A stretch of 64,000 nt of DNA from JANQSP01 sp965226095. Its GTDB lineage: Bacteria; Bdellovibrionota; Bdellovibrionia; Bdellovibrionales; UBA1609. Each line of letters starts with the position of its first letter. Within the stretch, counting starts at the first letter, position 1. The notes beneath the pieces were generated by a model, which saw nothing but the letters and a program-made list of their open reading frames with translations, was not told where the DNA came from and did not search any database. Made by a program: the position numbers and the translations under genes. Positions 25,101-33,064 of this stretch are shown here, piece after piece. The stretch is from positions 1,364,001-1,428,000 of the forward strand of contig OZ245336.1 in NCBI GenBank assembly GCA_965226095.1. Direction: 5' to 3'.

Positions 25101-27483
25101 ACAATCAATGAAAACACGTTCTGAAAAACTAGACACTACAATGACTGAAATAAGTCTAAAAGTCAGTGATGCAGACATGGCACAAGCTACAAGCACAATT
25201 CCACTTTTAGAACACTCCACCGAAACAGATGCAAATAATATTCAAGATATAACAACTGAAAGTATTGCCAATTCCGCACAGGAAATAAAGACAAAAAAAG
25301 ATTTTTGTTTAGAGGTCAAGTATCAAAATATATATCTTTACAAGGATAAAGGCTGTGATGAGCCTGATATTGAAAATAGAATGGATGCTCATCTCTCCTA
25401 CTTTGCCAGAAATAATGCCTTATGTGTGATGGATATTAATTCCGATGGAACACAAGCAAGTGAATTGTCTGAAGAATCCTGTGGAGATTTTTCTAATGCT
25501 CAAGAAGCTCAAGCAACCTTTTTGAACGATCTGAATAGGCAAATTGATATCATTAATAATGTCCGCCAGGAAGTAAAAGATAAATTACTTTTTCCTACAA
25601 ACGACCAATTCTCTACTGTAGGATACCTCGCCAATAACCCTAGCTCTTCAAGTTTTAAAAATAAAATTAAAAAACTTCCACAACTGCCAACACTTAGTGC
25701 CCAGGATATAGAAAATATTATCAACGATGGATTTACAAAAAATACAAATATTAAAAGCACGAATATAAGCACTTTTATACATGCTTTATGTGGATTATGG
25801 TTTGATAAATTTCTTTCCAAAGAATACACCAATACCAATTTATTACTAAATGGGTTTAGAAAATCCATGAAAAAAACACTTTATTATAATCTTAAAGATT
25901 TATCTTTACCAGAGGATCAAGGGGAAGAAGGTGACGAGCGAGATGCTATAAAAGGGATTAATAAAAGTGTTGCTGAGATGAGAACTAACTACAACAAACA
26001 GTTGGAAGAACAAAATCGCAAGGGATATATAGATAGCATTCATAACTGGATAGATGATGAGGGAACTGATTCCTTTGATTCCAATTTTCATGAAAAACTA
26101 CGTGAAAAATTTACCAGGATTGCAGAAGCAACACCTTTAAGTAATAAAGAACCTTCCTGGACAGAACCTTCTGCATGGAATAAAGCCGTTGCCTTCGTTA
26201 CAGGTGAGGAAAATGAAGACACAGATAATTCAAAGAACTTTCAGCTGGCCGATTATCTACACGAAGCTATTATCGAACAAAACAGAGAGAAGACGATTGG
26301 AGTAGCTTATTGGTCAGGAGTAGGAGCACCCGATCGACAACCTAGAGATTCCGATCTTCACCCAGTGAGAAAATGTATTAGCAACCCTTTTCATTTTTTC
26401 GGTTTTGAAAAGAAAGTGATTGTGGGGGAAGTAGGGAAAGATTCCCGCTATGGAAATGAAGAGTCTGGAGAAGGTGGTACTTTCACCACTTTAAACATCA
26501 GCGAAGAGTTTTTATTCAACTCTCAAAAAGAACAAGGAGGTCGTCAAGGATTTGAAACAAATATTACAGCGGATGCATTTATACTTGCATTACCTCTAAT
26601 TCTTCTAGCTGCCACAGGAATAGGTGCTCTATTCACAGGAGCAGGACTTCTTACAGCAGGAGGATTATTCTCCGGATTAGCTCTTCAGACAGGTATGTGG
26701 GGATACATTCTCTCTCATCTGTTCACTGCCAGTCTTATGACAGGGGCTGGATACAATTATCAATCCTATGAAAACGTATCCAGAGATAAAATGACGACTT
26801 TACGGGTTTCAAATGCAGTCACCCTAATCGCTGAAGAAACCAATCTTACCTTTGAATTGAACGATTACAAGGAATGTCTGGTGGTGCGTCCACGCTTTAG
26901 CGCTTTTGAAACTTATACAGGAAAATACGAACATATATGGGCAACAGATAATAAAATCCTGAGATCTATATATGAAAACATTGGTGTACTATTATGTTCA
27001 AATGGGAAAGATCCAGAACGTAAAATTACAGAACACTATTATTATGTGTATCCCAACTACACAATCAATGGTATTACCAGTGATCCAAGAAATATTCACA
27101 ATAAACCTTTTATTATCAGTCTTAGAGGACAAAATGAATGGAAAAAATTCACAGACAGTTTAAATTGCTATGTGAGTGGAACAGCAGAACACATGAAAAC
27201 GAACCAAACATGTATGGATCCGGAAAAAGGAAATTTTGAGTATTTATTTACAAAAAATATTGAATTTGCTAACAACTTAAAAAGAGGATTTTATACCCCA
27301 CGCCTTATGCATTTAACAGGTCACTCTCCAGGGGTGCACTCTGTAAACGTCAAAGAAACTGAAACAGCAGGCACTCCACCCAGCAAAACAGCAGCACAAA
27401 ACTTCATGAATTTCTGGACGGAACGTTTCATGATGGATATGGATATAGAGGGAATCATGCGAGACGACACAGAAGTTCAGTAA
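22114..27483 (+). CDS. Giant lipoprotein of unknown function
   Basis: The 1789-residue protein begins with a lipoprotein signal (IIFLFSFCIVFHTGC, lipobox HTGC, Cys 21), and AAGGAG precedes the ATG. The first 700 residues look beta-rich and modular, with strand patterns such as YITVSEVTGELTSV, NIIVDKVDFTGRQ and WEIPIEAYDFPITLYLQVIP. The middle, about 950-1250, is helical and Glu/Lys/Asn-rich. A long hydrophobic, Gly/Ala/Leu-rich segment (about 1488-1550: ILALPLILLAATGIGALFTGAG and ALQTGMWGYILSHLFTASL) could form a membrane hairpin. No known domain is recognised. A lipid-anchored protein that also inserts a hairpin would be unusual for a Gram-negative envelope. Confidence 0.7.
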   Translation: MPEFKHIIFLFSFCIVFHTGCFLFPDDDSPGTKAPTTDTAHPCIPSTNRSEGYITVSEVTGELTSVPSPNGLSEKFTLNLRACIKGRLAEQIFDASFWISSNEETIIKYEEEENEELRETLKETENSLLTADNKLIQVVGDKDGCLKWTEEYDYTHKKQSQWFISNRLISGRSRGFIGTHIVPLIVNPRLQLLEYKKVQDYRPKYKDKSIEQHVHETECLTQRMTPKKSTATTKKNTEKYNIIVDKVDFTGRQSTENNERYIKVNIDAHVKTLTTDIHGKQTDNILDRGQFIIKPMLLIMQDEEIIGENKPIYKQLNEHVQEVKTQFRDNVLASDVFDWEIPIEAYDFPITLYLQVIPVGETAERINVFEGIYRIGQYFKDIEGEKTLSLYQELNEYYRNRISLSTEDTDSLNITTTESDTNDPLVACVQENNNINQMVIEHCISKKKLTKYTDGSKEAGWVTDEIKMGFLQVHAENWLSRTIQTQVRTNIFDPFDNDRKSLRDIDIKVTDLTTGKVEKPLRPETEGAGNITFTISTFQNWYKRQRYFLKLIHFSNPTDKMNLYKIIAINPWDYGFTHGYDVTQSQSLSTTCLDKNNDKEQRKTVKQLFEDIAETNNNVPTSFDPTLIKKIFCYEDDRSTNEEQRSSWWAEKFKEIKKILSAPFREAVLTGPEPSPEQLTDAFFKKFDSSMKKTRPHSFIHLFRNLNTYPSYLVDSSLNRDFYYNMRFTVTPRVVRYDDIRAGQQNKGPIRDGIYLFEMAVLKNEQEKSNGLKNMVLVNANPSIIETQHNGDIPLFRCINKDGKMENLDCLKEEDFLFPPKRIPVIIRDGIMKTDIKFLIERKNLMFANSKNELIFRLLPTDPESIVCDDGDCDSIDNLQYEDNLDWEATVKGNPQPANPKDYDMYFHTYRTPFIPSEWNNWMIANEMSPSFTKLNELYDQLTKSYKDKNSDLETMDNYVNQERTAGVSFENAEKFVTNEKETIGKLIEVDPKFDPQSMKTRSEKLDTTMTEISLKVSDADMAQATSTIPLLEHSTETDANNIQDITTESIANSAQEIKTKKDFCLEVKYQNIYLYKDKGCDEPDIENRMDAHLSYFARNNALCVMDINSDGTQASELSEESCGDFSNAQEAQATFLNDLNRQIDIINNVRQEVKDKLLFPTNDQFSTVGYLANNPSSSSFKNKIKKLPQLPTLSAQDIENIINDGFTKNTNIKSTNISTFIHALCGLWFDKFLSKEYTNTNLLLNGFRKSMKKTLYYNLKDLSLPEDQGEEGDERDAIKGINKSVAEMRTNYNKQLEEQNRKGYIDSIHNWIDDEGTDSFDSNFHEKLREKFTRIAEATPLSNKEPSWTEPSAWNKAVAFVTGEENEDTDNSKNFQLADYLHEAIIEQNREKTIGVAYWSGVGAPDRQPRDSDLHPVRKCISNPFHFFGFEKKVIVGEVGKDSRYGNEESGEGGTFTTLNISEEFLFNSQKEQGGRQGFETNITADAFILALPLILLAATGIGALFTGAGLLTAGGLFSGLALQTGMWGYILSHLFTASLMTGAGYNYQSYENVSRDKMTTLRVSNAVTLIAEETNLTFELNDYKECLVVRPRFSAFETYTGKYEHIWATDNKILRSIYENIGVLLCSNGKDPERKITEHYYYVYPNYTINGITSDPRNIHNKPFIISLRGQNEWKKFTDSLNCYVSGTAEHMKTNQTCMDPEKGNFEYLFTKNIEFANNLKRGFYTPRLMHLTGHSPGVHSVNVKETETAGTPPSKTAAQNFMNFWTERFMMDMDIEGIMRDDTEVQ

Positions 27484-27680
27484 ATGCCTTGCAATAATAC
27501 CTGAATGAAATAAAAGCTCTGACTGAATCCCTTTTCTTCTGTTTTTTATACTACAATCTGTCGTCCAGATGTCTGTAAAAATGAACTTTATTATTTATAC
27601 ATGGCGTAAATATCCTTTATTTTGACAAAAAGCATAGAGCTTGAAAACATTTCTATATAAACAAAAAGTAGGTATCAGGA

Positions 27681-29591
27681 ATGGATTCTCACTACCCAGG
27701 CTCATTAAAAAATACAGATTGGCAAACAGAAACACCAACCGAAACAGATTCTGCTTCTACAACAGCGCCATCTGAATCCACTGAAGCCAGCCAATCACCA
27801 CAATCAAGTATTAATATTTCAAATAATGATTTAATGACTCGCTTGTCTATTGCTCTGAGAAGAAATTCCTTTATGGAATCCAAAATACAGACTTTGGAAA
27901 AGCAAAACAATTTTTTATCGGAAAGAACCTCTTTTCTGCAAAAACAAAAAAACAAAAATACAGAACAGGTGTCACCTGTAGAATCACAAAAACCTATTAT
28001 CATTAAAACCCTCTCCAACACTAAAAGAGAGCATGAACAGGAAAAACAAATAAAAAAATTGGAAAGCAAAATACAAAACCTATTAACAAACCATGAAGAA
28101 CAACTGCAAAAAGTGGAAACCGAACATGAAAAACAACTCAACCATTTAAAAAATATTTTTTCAGAAAAAGACAACAAAATTCAGGAGCTGGAACAAGAAA
28201 AAGAAACCACAGTCACTAAAGAAGGAGAGAATAAAGAAAAATATAATCAGCAAATAAAAGAACTGAAAACCCTGCTGACTGATAAAAACACAGAACACGA
28301 CAAACAATTAAAGCAGTTGCAAAACAACTTCAATCAAAAAGCAAACGATTTAAAAAAACAAATCGATCAACTACAAAAACAATTGCAAAGCAACTCCAGC
28401 CAGAAAGAAAGTGAGTTTAAAACTCAAATTGACCAACTACACAATCAACTCTCTCAAAAAAATACTGAATTCACGAAACAAAAAGAAGGACATGAACAAC
28501 AGTTAAAACAGATACAAAACATCTTTTCAAAAAAAGAATATGAACTTAGAAAACAACTACAAAATAAATCCAACCAGGAAACAAATACCTTAAGAAAATA
28601 TGAACAGGACATTGATCAATTAAAAAATAATTTAAATTATAAAGAGACAAAAATCAGTCAATTATCAGAAAAATATAAAGATCTTAAAAACAAATGGCAT
28701 GAAAGAATTGATAAACTATTAAGTTCAAAAAATGAAGAACACCAACAGGCTTTAAATAAATTCAAAACAGAGTATCAAAATAATTTGTCAAAAAATACTC
28801 AAACATATAGAGAATCTCTGGAAGAAAAAGAACAGGTTATTGATGAATTAAATAAAAAAATTGAAAATTTGACAAAGAGCCAGGCAGATATTGAAAAAGA
28901 TGTAGAACAAAAACTGATGGGACAGTATGAAAAAAAGGAACAAATTGTAGAAGCTGAAAAAGAAGAAGCTATCAATACAATCAAACAAGATTATGAAATG
29001 CGCTTAACACACAATAAAGAAACCCTTGAAGAAAAAATAAAGGATATGAAAAAGCAATATGAAAAAGAATATTCAAAAAAATCCAATGAACTGGATCATA
29101 GAATGATTGAACTCAAAGAGGAACATGATAATCAATTACATATCCTTCGAGTGGAAATGGAGAACGAATTAATAGCTGAAAAAAGGGGAACCTCAACTTT
29201 AAACGAGAGTAATCAAAATGATATTGTTCACCTTCAAAAAGAATTACAAAGTATGAAAGCTGAGCTGGAATTAAAAACATTCAAGCTCAACCAACTGCAA
29301 ACAGAAACAGAAACAGCCAAACAAGAACTGGCTAAGATAACAAAAACCACTAAAACCCTTCAGGAACAAAAAAACAGTTTACAAATTCTATGGGAAAACC
29401 AATGGCCGGAAATGCAAAGACAAAAGCAACAAATCGCCAGCCTGCAAAAGCTAAATAAACAATTGAGTATATCCCTCCAAAATAATTCCATAACCCAACA
29501 CCAAACGGACACTGAAGAAGATAAAAGATCTGATAAGCTAAATGTCACCAGCTTGCTCAAAGACATTCATCTCTATGAAATGAAAAAGTAA
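27681..29591 (+). CDS. Long coiled-coil protein, no signal peptide
   Basis: Function not recognised. Almost all of the 636 residues are predicted heptad coiled coil rich in Gln, Lys, Glu and Asn, with repeated KQLQN / QIDQLQKQL / EHDKQLKQL units. The first 50 residues are Ser/Thr-rich and possibly disordered. No membrane segment or catalytic motif is seen. It follows the giant lipoprotein at 197 bp on the same strand. It could be a cytoplasmic scaffold, but composition alone cannot show this. Confidence 0.6.
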   Translation: MDSHYPGSLKNTDWQTETPTETDSASTTAPSESTEASQSPQSSINISNNDLMTRLSIALRRNSFMESKIQTLEKQNNFLSERTSFLQKQKNKNTEQVSPVESQKPIIIKTLSNTKREHEQEKQIKKLESKIQNLLTNHEEQLQKVETEHEKQLNHLKNIFSEKDNKIQELEQEKETTVTKEGENKEKYNQQIKELKTLLTDKNTEHDKQLKQLQNNFNQKANDLKKQIDQLQKQLQSNSSQKESEFKTQIDQLHNQLSQKNTEFTKQKEGHEQQLKQIQNIFSKKEYELRKQLQNKSNQETNTLRKYEQDIDQLKNNLNYKETKISQLSEKYKDLKNKWHERIDKLLSSKNEEHQQALNKFKTEYQNNLSKNTQTYRESLEEKEQVIDELNKKIENLTKSQADIEKDVEQKLMGQYEKKEQIVEAEKEEAINTIKQDYEMRLTHNKETLEEKIKDMKKQYEKEYSKKSNELDHRMIELKEEHDNQLHILRVEMENELIAEKRGTSTLNESNQNDIVHLQKELQSMKAELELKTFKLNQLQTETETAKQELAKITKTTKTLQEQKNSLQILWENQWPEMQRQKQQIASLQKLNKQLSISLQNNSITQHQTDTEEDKRSDKLNVTSLLKDIHLYEMKK

Positions 29592-29603
29592 GTAGCCATA
29601 AGT

Positions 29604-29624
29604 GTTATTTAATAAGTAAATAAC
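29604..29624 (+). terminator. Stem-loop after the coiled-coil gene
   Basis: GTTATTTA and TAAATAAC form a perfect 8-bp stem around ATAAG, 13 bases after the stop codon. The stem is AT-rich and no T run follows, so it is weak as a terminator. Confidence 0.3.
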
Positions 29625-29698
29625 CTCATAGCAATCAGTTGACAGTAAGTTTTAACCGCATTACCTTCATGCTTTTATTCGCCCAAAAGGAGAAAACA

Positions 29699-30046
29699 AT
29701 GAAAAATATCTATTTTTACTGTGTGATTGCTTTATTTATCTTTCTTAGTGCCTGCCAGTCATCTGATGAGAAACGCACCTGCGAAATATTAGAGAAAATG
29801 AATAGCTGTTGGGATGGAGTATCAACTTTTGATACAGAAACAATTCAAAAAACAAGCGCCTGCGAAAGTAAATTAGAAATAGAGTTTGCTGCATTGGAAA
29901 CAAATCCACTTGAAACTGAAGAAACCAGAGTTCAACGAGCCCAGCAACTTTCTACACAATGTATAAAATCCTCTACAGTAGACACAGCAAAACAGTGTGT
30001 AGATACATACTTCCAAGCAATGAAAGACATTTTCGAATGCAGCTAA
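29699..30046 (+). CDS. Small Cys-containing lipoprotein
   Basis: Function not recognised. I use the ATG at 29699, preceded by AAAGGAG, giving 115 residues; the frame is open from 29639. The signal peptide ends in LSAC (lipobox), followed by a helical domain with about six further Cys spaced as in disulphide-stapled helices (RTCEILEKMNSC, TSACES, STQCIKSS, KQCVDTYF, FECS). It is probably anchored in the periplasm or outer membrane. It is the last plus-strand gene of the unknown envelope block that begins at 20679. Confidence 0.65.
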   Translation: MKNIYFYCVIALFIFLSACQSSDEKRTCEILEKMNSCWDGVSTFDTETIQKTSACESKLEIEFAALETNPLETEETRVQRAQQLSTQCIKSSTVDTAKQCVDTYFQAMKDIFECS

Positions 30047-30206
30047 AGTGAGTTGTTTTTCCTGACGAGTTCATTCTTGCACAAACTGAAGTTTTCTTTT
30101 TGCTAGGATTTTAACACTTAGCGATACAATAATATTTTTTCAGCATATTACTACGCAATATGATATGCCTGTTAGCGACAAGCAACAGATAAGGAAGGAG
30201 AATATC

Positions 30207-30632
30207 ATGTTTGGAATCAATAAAGTCACTTTAATAGGCAATTTAGGAGCTGATCCAGAGGTTAGAAAAACAGCTAATCAACAAACAGTCACCCAGTTTA
30301 GTCTCGCCACCAGTGAAAGCTGGATCAACAAAGAAGGTGAAAGACAGGAAAAAACGGAATGGCACCGCATTGTTATATGGGGTAAACTGGCTGAAACTTG
30401 TGCAAAACACCTGGCCAAGGGCAGACAAGTATTTATTGAAGGTCGCCTGCAAACCCGTTCATGGGAAACTGAGCAGGGCCAAAAGCGTTTTACAACTGAA
30501 GTCATTGCCAATCAGGTTTTATTTTTAGGACGACCCCCTCAGAATATTAGTAAAGAGGAAACAGACGCAGATGTGTCCTCTTATAAAAAAGAACCTGCAT
30601 TTACAGAAAAATCAGAGGAACTTCCCTTTTAA
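30207..30632 (+). CDS. ssb: Single-stranded DNA-binding protein
   Basis: The start at ATG 30207 follows the strong site AAGGAAGGAG (30191-30200) and gives the canonical N terminus MFGINKVTLIGNLGADPEVR; the frame is open 42 bases further. The 141-residue protein has one OB fold (TVTQFSLATSESW, TEWHRIVIWGKLAE, YIEGRLQTRSW-like) and a short linker. The acidic tail ends SEELPF, a variant of the usual DDDIPF tip used to recruit replication and repair partners. It protects and organises ssDNA in replication and recombination. Confidence 0.95.
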   Translation: MFGINKVTLIGNLGADPEVRKTANQQTVTQFSLATSESWINKEGERQEKTEWHRIVIWGKLAETCAKHLAKGRQVFIEGRLQTRSWETEQGQKRFTTEVIANQVLFLGRPPQNISKEETDADVSSYKKEPAFTEKSEELPF

Positions 30633-30665
30633 TAAACTCTTGTACATTTCATATTAGGGAAAAAG

Positions 30666-31556
30666 TTAGAAGTTAAAACCCACACCTATATTAAAGCTAA
30701 TATAGAGGGGTTTAAACTCTTTTCCTTCAGGGCGGGTGGTATTTAAAGACAACCACATAACCGGGTTAATCCAATTAACATCCACTTGAACAGGGAAATA
30801 TAAGCTACCTATTTGAGTGTCTAAGCCAAGAGCCAGACTGGCTGCGCCATGTAAACCTTTAAAACTTCTTTCATCTAAGTTTAAATCCATTTGTTGATCC
30901 ACAAAAGGATAAAACAAGGCACCCCCCAAACCCCCCCATACATGAAAGCGAGAATTTTGCCAAAAAATACCTTTGATTAAAACCTGAGCACCTGGATAAT
31001 GAATAAAAAGCCCTTGGCCCTGAGACTCACCTTCCGCCAAAAACTGGTTATAACCGGCAATAGCACGTATACCTATCCATTTTTTAAAAGTGGTAATATC
31101 AACAAATAAAGCTCCCTTCCAACTTAAACCAGATAGACGATCTTGATCACGAACATTTAAAATATTAAAATTTCCACCTCCCAGCAGTCCTATTGCATTG
31201 GAGCCAGGTTTTTTTCTTTTACGCATTACAGAAGTAGCCACTTTTTTACTTTTACGAGCTGGCTGATATTTTTTAATCTCTTTTCCAGAAGCTAATTCCA
31301 ATACCCATCCAGCCTGAATTTTCCCCTTTGTTAAAACAACAATGGCCTTCTTACGTTTAATTTTGTGAACTTTAACGATACCCTTTGTTTTTCCATACAA
31401 ATTAATAGCTATCAGCTTGTCACCCACATCCACTTCCGTATCCTCTAAATCCACCAAAGCTTTGCTTCCCTTCACCTTTACAACCGTTGCTGAGTGCACT
31501 GATAAAGAAATCAAAAAAATAAATAAAAAGAAAATAACAGAAGATATTCTTAACAT
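30666..31556 (-). CDS. Exported protein: SH3-like N-terminal part plus beta-barrel
   Basis: Function not recognised. From ATG 31556 (296 aa; a GTG at 31571 is possible) there is a signal peptide (ISSVIFFLFIFLISLSVHS). A beta-rich domain with TVVKVKGSKALVDLEDTEVDVGDKL and AIVVLTKGKIQAGWVLE follows, resembling the short beta domain found in FlgT-like or trypsin-co-occurring periplasmic proteins. A basic linker leads to a C-terminal region (about 135-296) with alternating strands and Gly turns that ends FNIGVGFNF, a C-terminal Phe as in outer-membrane barrels. radA is divergent from it. Confidence 0.55.
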   Translation of the reverse strand: MLRISSVIFFLFIFLISLSVHSATVVKVKGSKALVDLEDTEVDVGDKLIAINLYGKTKGIVKVHKIKRKKAIVVLTKGKIQAGWVLELASGKEIKKYQPARKSKKVATSVMRKRKKPGSNAIGLLGGGNFNILNVRDQDRLSGLSWKGALFVDITTFKKWIGIRAIAGYNQFLAEGESQGQGLFIHYPGAQVLIKGIFWQNSRFHVWGGLGGALFYPFVDQQMDLNLDERSFKGLHGAASLALGLDTQIGSLYFPVQVDVNWINPVMWLSLNTTRPEGKEFKPLYISFNIGVGFNF

Positions 31557-31652
31557 ACTTTTATTTGACACTATAAATAGTGAAAAGTGCAGTATTTTAT
31601 TTTGAAAAAAAAATTTTTATTCTGCATAAAATTAGTATATGCTCAGCTCACA

Positions 31653-33041
31653 ATGAAACCGGTAAAAATAAAAACAATTCATGTATGTCAAGAGTGCGGA
31701 GTACCTAGCCCAAAGTGGCAAGGACAATGCTCAGCCTGCAGAAAATGGAATTGTATTGTTGAAGAAGTTATCCACCCTGCTCCTTCTTATATGTCTAATT
31801 ACACGACACAAAAAAACACAATAACGAAACCGGTTCTATTAAATGAGGACGAAAATGAAACCAGGATTTCATCAACCTCTGCTGTGATATCCACCGGAAT
31901 ACAGGAGCTGGATCGAGTGCTTGGCGGAAAATTGGTGCCCGGCTCCTGCACACTCTTGGGAGGAGCTCCTGGGATTGGAAAAAGTACGCTCTTACTACAA
32001 ATGGCAGAAGGATTGTCTCAGCAAAACCAAAAAGTTCTCTATATCTCGGCTGAAGAAAGTGTGCAGCAAACAAAATTGAGAGCTCAAAGATTATCTATAA
32101 AAGAAAAACAAATCTATATATTAAATGAAACTTTTTTAGATAAAATCTTTCAACACATTGAAACTTTAAAGCCGAATGTATTGATTGTGGATTCCATACA
32201 AACTGTCCAGTTGGCTGAACTGCAATCAGCACCAGGGACTGTATCTCAAGTACGAGAATGTGCAGGACAACTGATGAACATGGCCAAGAATACGCAAACC
32301 GCTGTGTTCATCATCGGACATATTACCAAAGACGGACAATTGGCAGGACCACGTTTGTTGGAACACACTGTAGACACTGTTTTATCTTTTGACGGCGATC
32401 CACATTATCAGTTTCGCATATTAAGAACTTTAAAAAATCGCTTTGGTCCAACCAATGAAATTGGTGTCTTTCAAATGTCCGGGGATGGACTTAAAGAAGT
32501 CAAAAACCCTTCTGAATATTTTTTAGAAGAGCGAGGCGCTGAGTGCATTGGCTCTGTTGTGTTTACCGCGATGGAAGGATCCCGACCTGTTTTATGTGAA
32601 ATACAAGCTTTGGTTTTAAAAAGTTATTTATCTATTCCCAGGCGAACAGCCTTGGGATTGGATATCAATCGCCTGCATAAAATTATTGCCGTTTTGGATT
32701 CTTATTTGAAAACCAACCTGGCGCAATATGATGTCTTTGTAAATGTGGTGGGAGGATTGAAAGTCACAGAGCCTGGAATCGATTTAGCCATGGCCAAAGC
32801 TCTTCTGTCTGCGAAAAAACAACAACCCATTGGGCAGGATAGTTGTTTTTTTGGAGAACTGGGACTGACAGGAGAGATCAGAGCCTGCACCTTCTCAGAG
32901 GAAAGAGTGAAGGAAGCGGAAAAACTAGGATTTAAAAATATCTATCTACCCTTGGGAAACAAGAAACACTTGAATCCAAAGCAAACAAATAAAAACTTAC
33001 ATTTTATAAAATCTGTAACGGAACTGGTATCTTCTTCTTAA
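31653..33041 (+). CDS. radA: DNA repair protein RadA
   Basis: This is a RecA-like branch-migration helicase used in recombination and transformation. From ATG 31653 (462 aa) it has the N-terminal zinc finger C-x2-C...C-x2-C (CQECGVPSPKWQGQCSAC), Walker A GGAPGIGKST (about 103), the RadA-specific KNRFG motif (LKNRFGPTNEIGVF, about 258) and a C-terminal Lon-like domain (FVNVVGGLKVTEPGIDLAMAKAL). The frame is open to 31587, but the extra residues do not belong to the family. comM elsewhere in the window is a functional partner in some bacteria. Confidence 0.95.
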   Translation: MKPVKIKTIHVCQECGVPSPKWQGQCSACRKWNCIVEEVIHPAPSYMSNYTTQKNTITKPVLLNEDENETRISSTSAVISTGIQELDRVLGGKLVPGSCTLLGGAPGIGKSTLLLQMAEGLSQQNQKVLYISAEESVQQTKLRAQRLSIKEKQIYILNETFLDKIFQHIETLKPNVLIVDSIQTVQLAELQSAPGTVSQVRECAGQLMNMAKNTQTAVFIIGHITKDGQLAGPRLLEHTVDTVLSFDGDPHYQFRILRTLKNRFGPTNEIGVFQMSGDGLKEVKNPSEYFLEERGAECIGSVVFTAMEGSRPVLCEIQALVLKSYLSIPRRTALGLDINRLHKIIAVLDSYLKTNLAQYDVFVNVVGGLKVTEPGIDLAMAKALLSAKKQQPIGQDSCFFGELGLTGEIRACTFSEERVKEAEKLGFKNIYLPLGNKKHLNPKQTNKNLHFIKSVTELVSSS

Positions 33042-33064
33042 AGCATTAGTGAATATATACTTTT

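Noticed and set aside
22269..26091. Several Ser/Phe-rich minus-strand frames under the giant lipoprotein
   Set aside because: Composition is the reverse complement of a Glu/Lys/Asn-rich gene; no starts or motifs.
27692..28177. 161-codon minus-strand frame under the coiled-coil gene
   Set aside because: Cys/Phe/Ser-rich antisense shadow of the Gln/Lys-rich coiled coil.
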